Assembly: GCA_019614645.1 (NCBI GenBank)
Contig: JABWDB010000008.1
Coordinates: 1,674,001 to 1,738,000 of the forward strand
DNA from: Stratiolaelaps scimitus
Taxonomy: Eukaryota; Arthropoda; Arachnida; Mesostigmata; Laelapidae
Reading direction: 5' to 3'
Length of the DNA: 64,000 nt
This document shows positions 63,178-64,000 of this stretch, piece by piece; position 1 is the first letter of the stretch, and the number at the start of each line of letters is the position of its first letter. The notes under the pieces are model-generated. The model saw only the letters and a program-made list of their open reading frames with translations. It did no database searches and was not told the origin of the DNA. Both the position numbers and the translations under genes were made by a program.

Positions 63178-63641
63178 ACTAGATCTATTCTCACGAAAGC
63201 TTTGTGTCTCGTCATGTCTACGAAGACAACCTTGGGGAGCGTTGCTGAATATATATACACAACTCCACCTGATGCTTGCGCAAGGGCGTCGCAGGGCCTC
63301 GACCCTAAGGGCCTCACTCTCATCCCCTTCCACCGAGGCCAGAACCTCGTTTGGGAGGGCACGATGGTTGACACTTTAGCAGCCTCTTGTGTCAACCACT
63401 ACGCCACCGTTTCCGGTTACACGATATCCCATGCGGAACGGGCCAAGCTACGGAAGTGCGCCGCCCTTCAGGCAACGCACCTCTTTTCCCCATCTTACCT
63501 ACCACGAACCCCCAGGCGCACAGTCAAGGACTAATTATTTTGAAGGAGTACCACAGGCTGATCCGCACCACCAAGAATAAGTGCGCAGGGGCCTTCCTCT
63601 GCAGCGCCTTCCCCTCTCTCTACAGAGAGGCCATCCATAGC
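63178..63641 (+). pseudogene. Retroelement fragment, C-terminal part of a reverse-transcriptase ORF, frameshifted
   Basis: The first frame (63178 to about 63480) reads PPDACARASQG, then GLTLIPFHRGQNLVWEG and DTLAASCVNHYATVSGY. This matches the familiar retroelement tail of the form Arg-Pro-Asp-Gly-x-Thr-Leu-x-Pro-Trp, Trp-Asp-x-Thr, Asp-Thr-Leu-Ala-x-Ser-Tyr. The frame stops at about 63534. Similarity resumes in another frame at 63537-63641 (ILKEYHRLIRTT, then AGAFLCSAFPSLYREAIHS), corresponding to the usual Leu-Gly-x-Arg-Ile and Gln-Arg-Ile-Ser-x-Ala-x-Gln-Arg-Gly-Asn segment. The polymerase core is absent. It is a dead, 5'-truncated copy with at least one frameshift. The class is inferred from memory of family patterns. 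Confidence 0.65.
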
Positions 63642-64000
63642 AGAGAATATATATATATAAACGTGTCAACAGTCCTGTCACACATAACCTCGCAACGTTC
63701 AAATTGTGAACTCAAAGTACCGGGATTATGATCTGTGTTTAGCTAGCATGAATCGGTTTGACAAATTTGGAAGTTGCCCAAAACTGCTACGTGTATCCAC
63801 TAGGCAAAGCCGTATTAGCAGTTTTCACGAAGTATTGCCCTGGGACCGAACCGGACGACGTCGATCGCGAAGTAAAAATGCTCACACAGCAAACACAGAT
63901 AACACAATGATGAGTGAGTTGATGAAATCAAACCTAAGGAGTCGTGTGTGAACCTGAATTCGGGGGCCTGAATTCTCATCTTTATAAATGATGTTACATG
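63642..64000. other. Window end, no gene seen
   Basis: A short stretch with a small TA tract and no convincing coding sequence. Confidence 0.5.

Noticed and set aside
1..64000. CRISPR arrays, bacterial operons, rRNA genes or an undescribed defence-type system
   Set aside because: No regularly spaced direct repeats, no Shine-Dalgarno-linked gene strings and no rRNA signature. The window is plainly eukaryotic.

Overview
This is a window of animal nuclear DNA. The evidence is spliced genes with GT-AG introns, TATA/Inr core promoters, AATAAA poly(A) signals, dense microsatellites and short interspersed repeats. The two intronless SoxB genes, the TCAGTC-type initiator and introns of about 0.1-1.5 kb suggest an arthropod. 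A chelicerate such as a parasitiform mite would fit, but that is inference. I see no bacterial or viral gene organisation.

Layout. 1-14.4 kb: no convincing gene; microsatellites, a 12-bp perfect stem-loop, an orphan ORF and a probable fossil LINE tail. 14.4-18.1 kb: an intronless SoxB gene on + (16085-17368) with TATA box, initiator and poly(A) signal, bracketed by two direct copies of a 120-130 bp element that carries a conserved compound hairpin. 18.1-27 kb: intergenic, GC-rich near 21-22 kb. 27.03-27.87 kb: a two-exon + strand gene for a small two-helix membrane protein with three PPxY motifs. 29.8-30.9 kb: a second intronless SoxB gene on -, convergent with and paralogous to the first, with its own TATA-like/initiator pair. 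31.2-51.5 kb: about 20 kb without a secure gene, containing four copies of one SINE-like repeat family, adjacent perfect hairpins and two candidate orphan exons on -. 51.68-59.12 kb: a complete 16-exon aldehyde dehydrogenase gene on -, resolved exon by exon to 488 residues with all catalytic residues present. 59.1-64 kb: intergenic, ending in a frameshifted fragment of a retroelement reverse-transcriptase ORF.

The secure genes are two SoxB HMG-box transcription factors (neural and embryonic patterning regulators in animals), a membrane PPxY protein (a probable WW-domain or HECT-ligase partner) and a cytosolic NAD(P)-dependent aldehyde dehydrogenase. They do not form one pathway. The most informative structure is the local SoxB duplication and the large gene-poor flanks around it, which look like regulatory territory.
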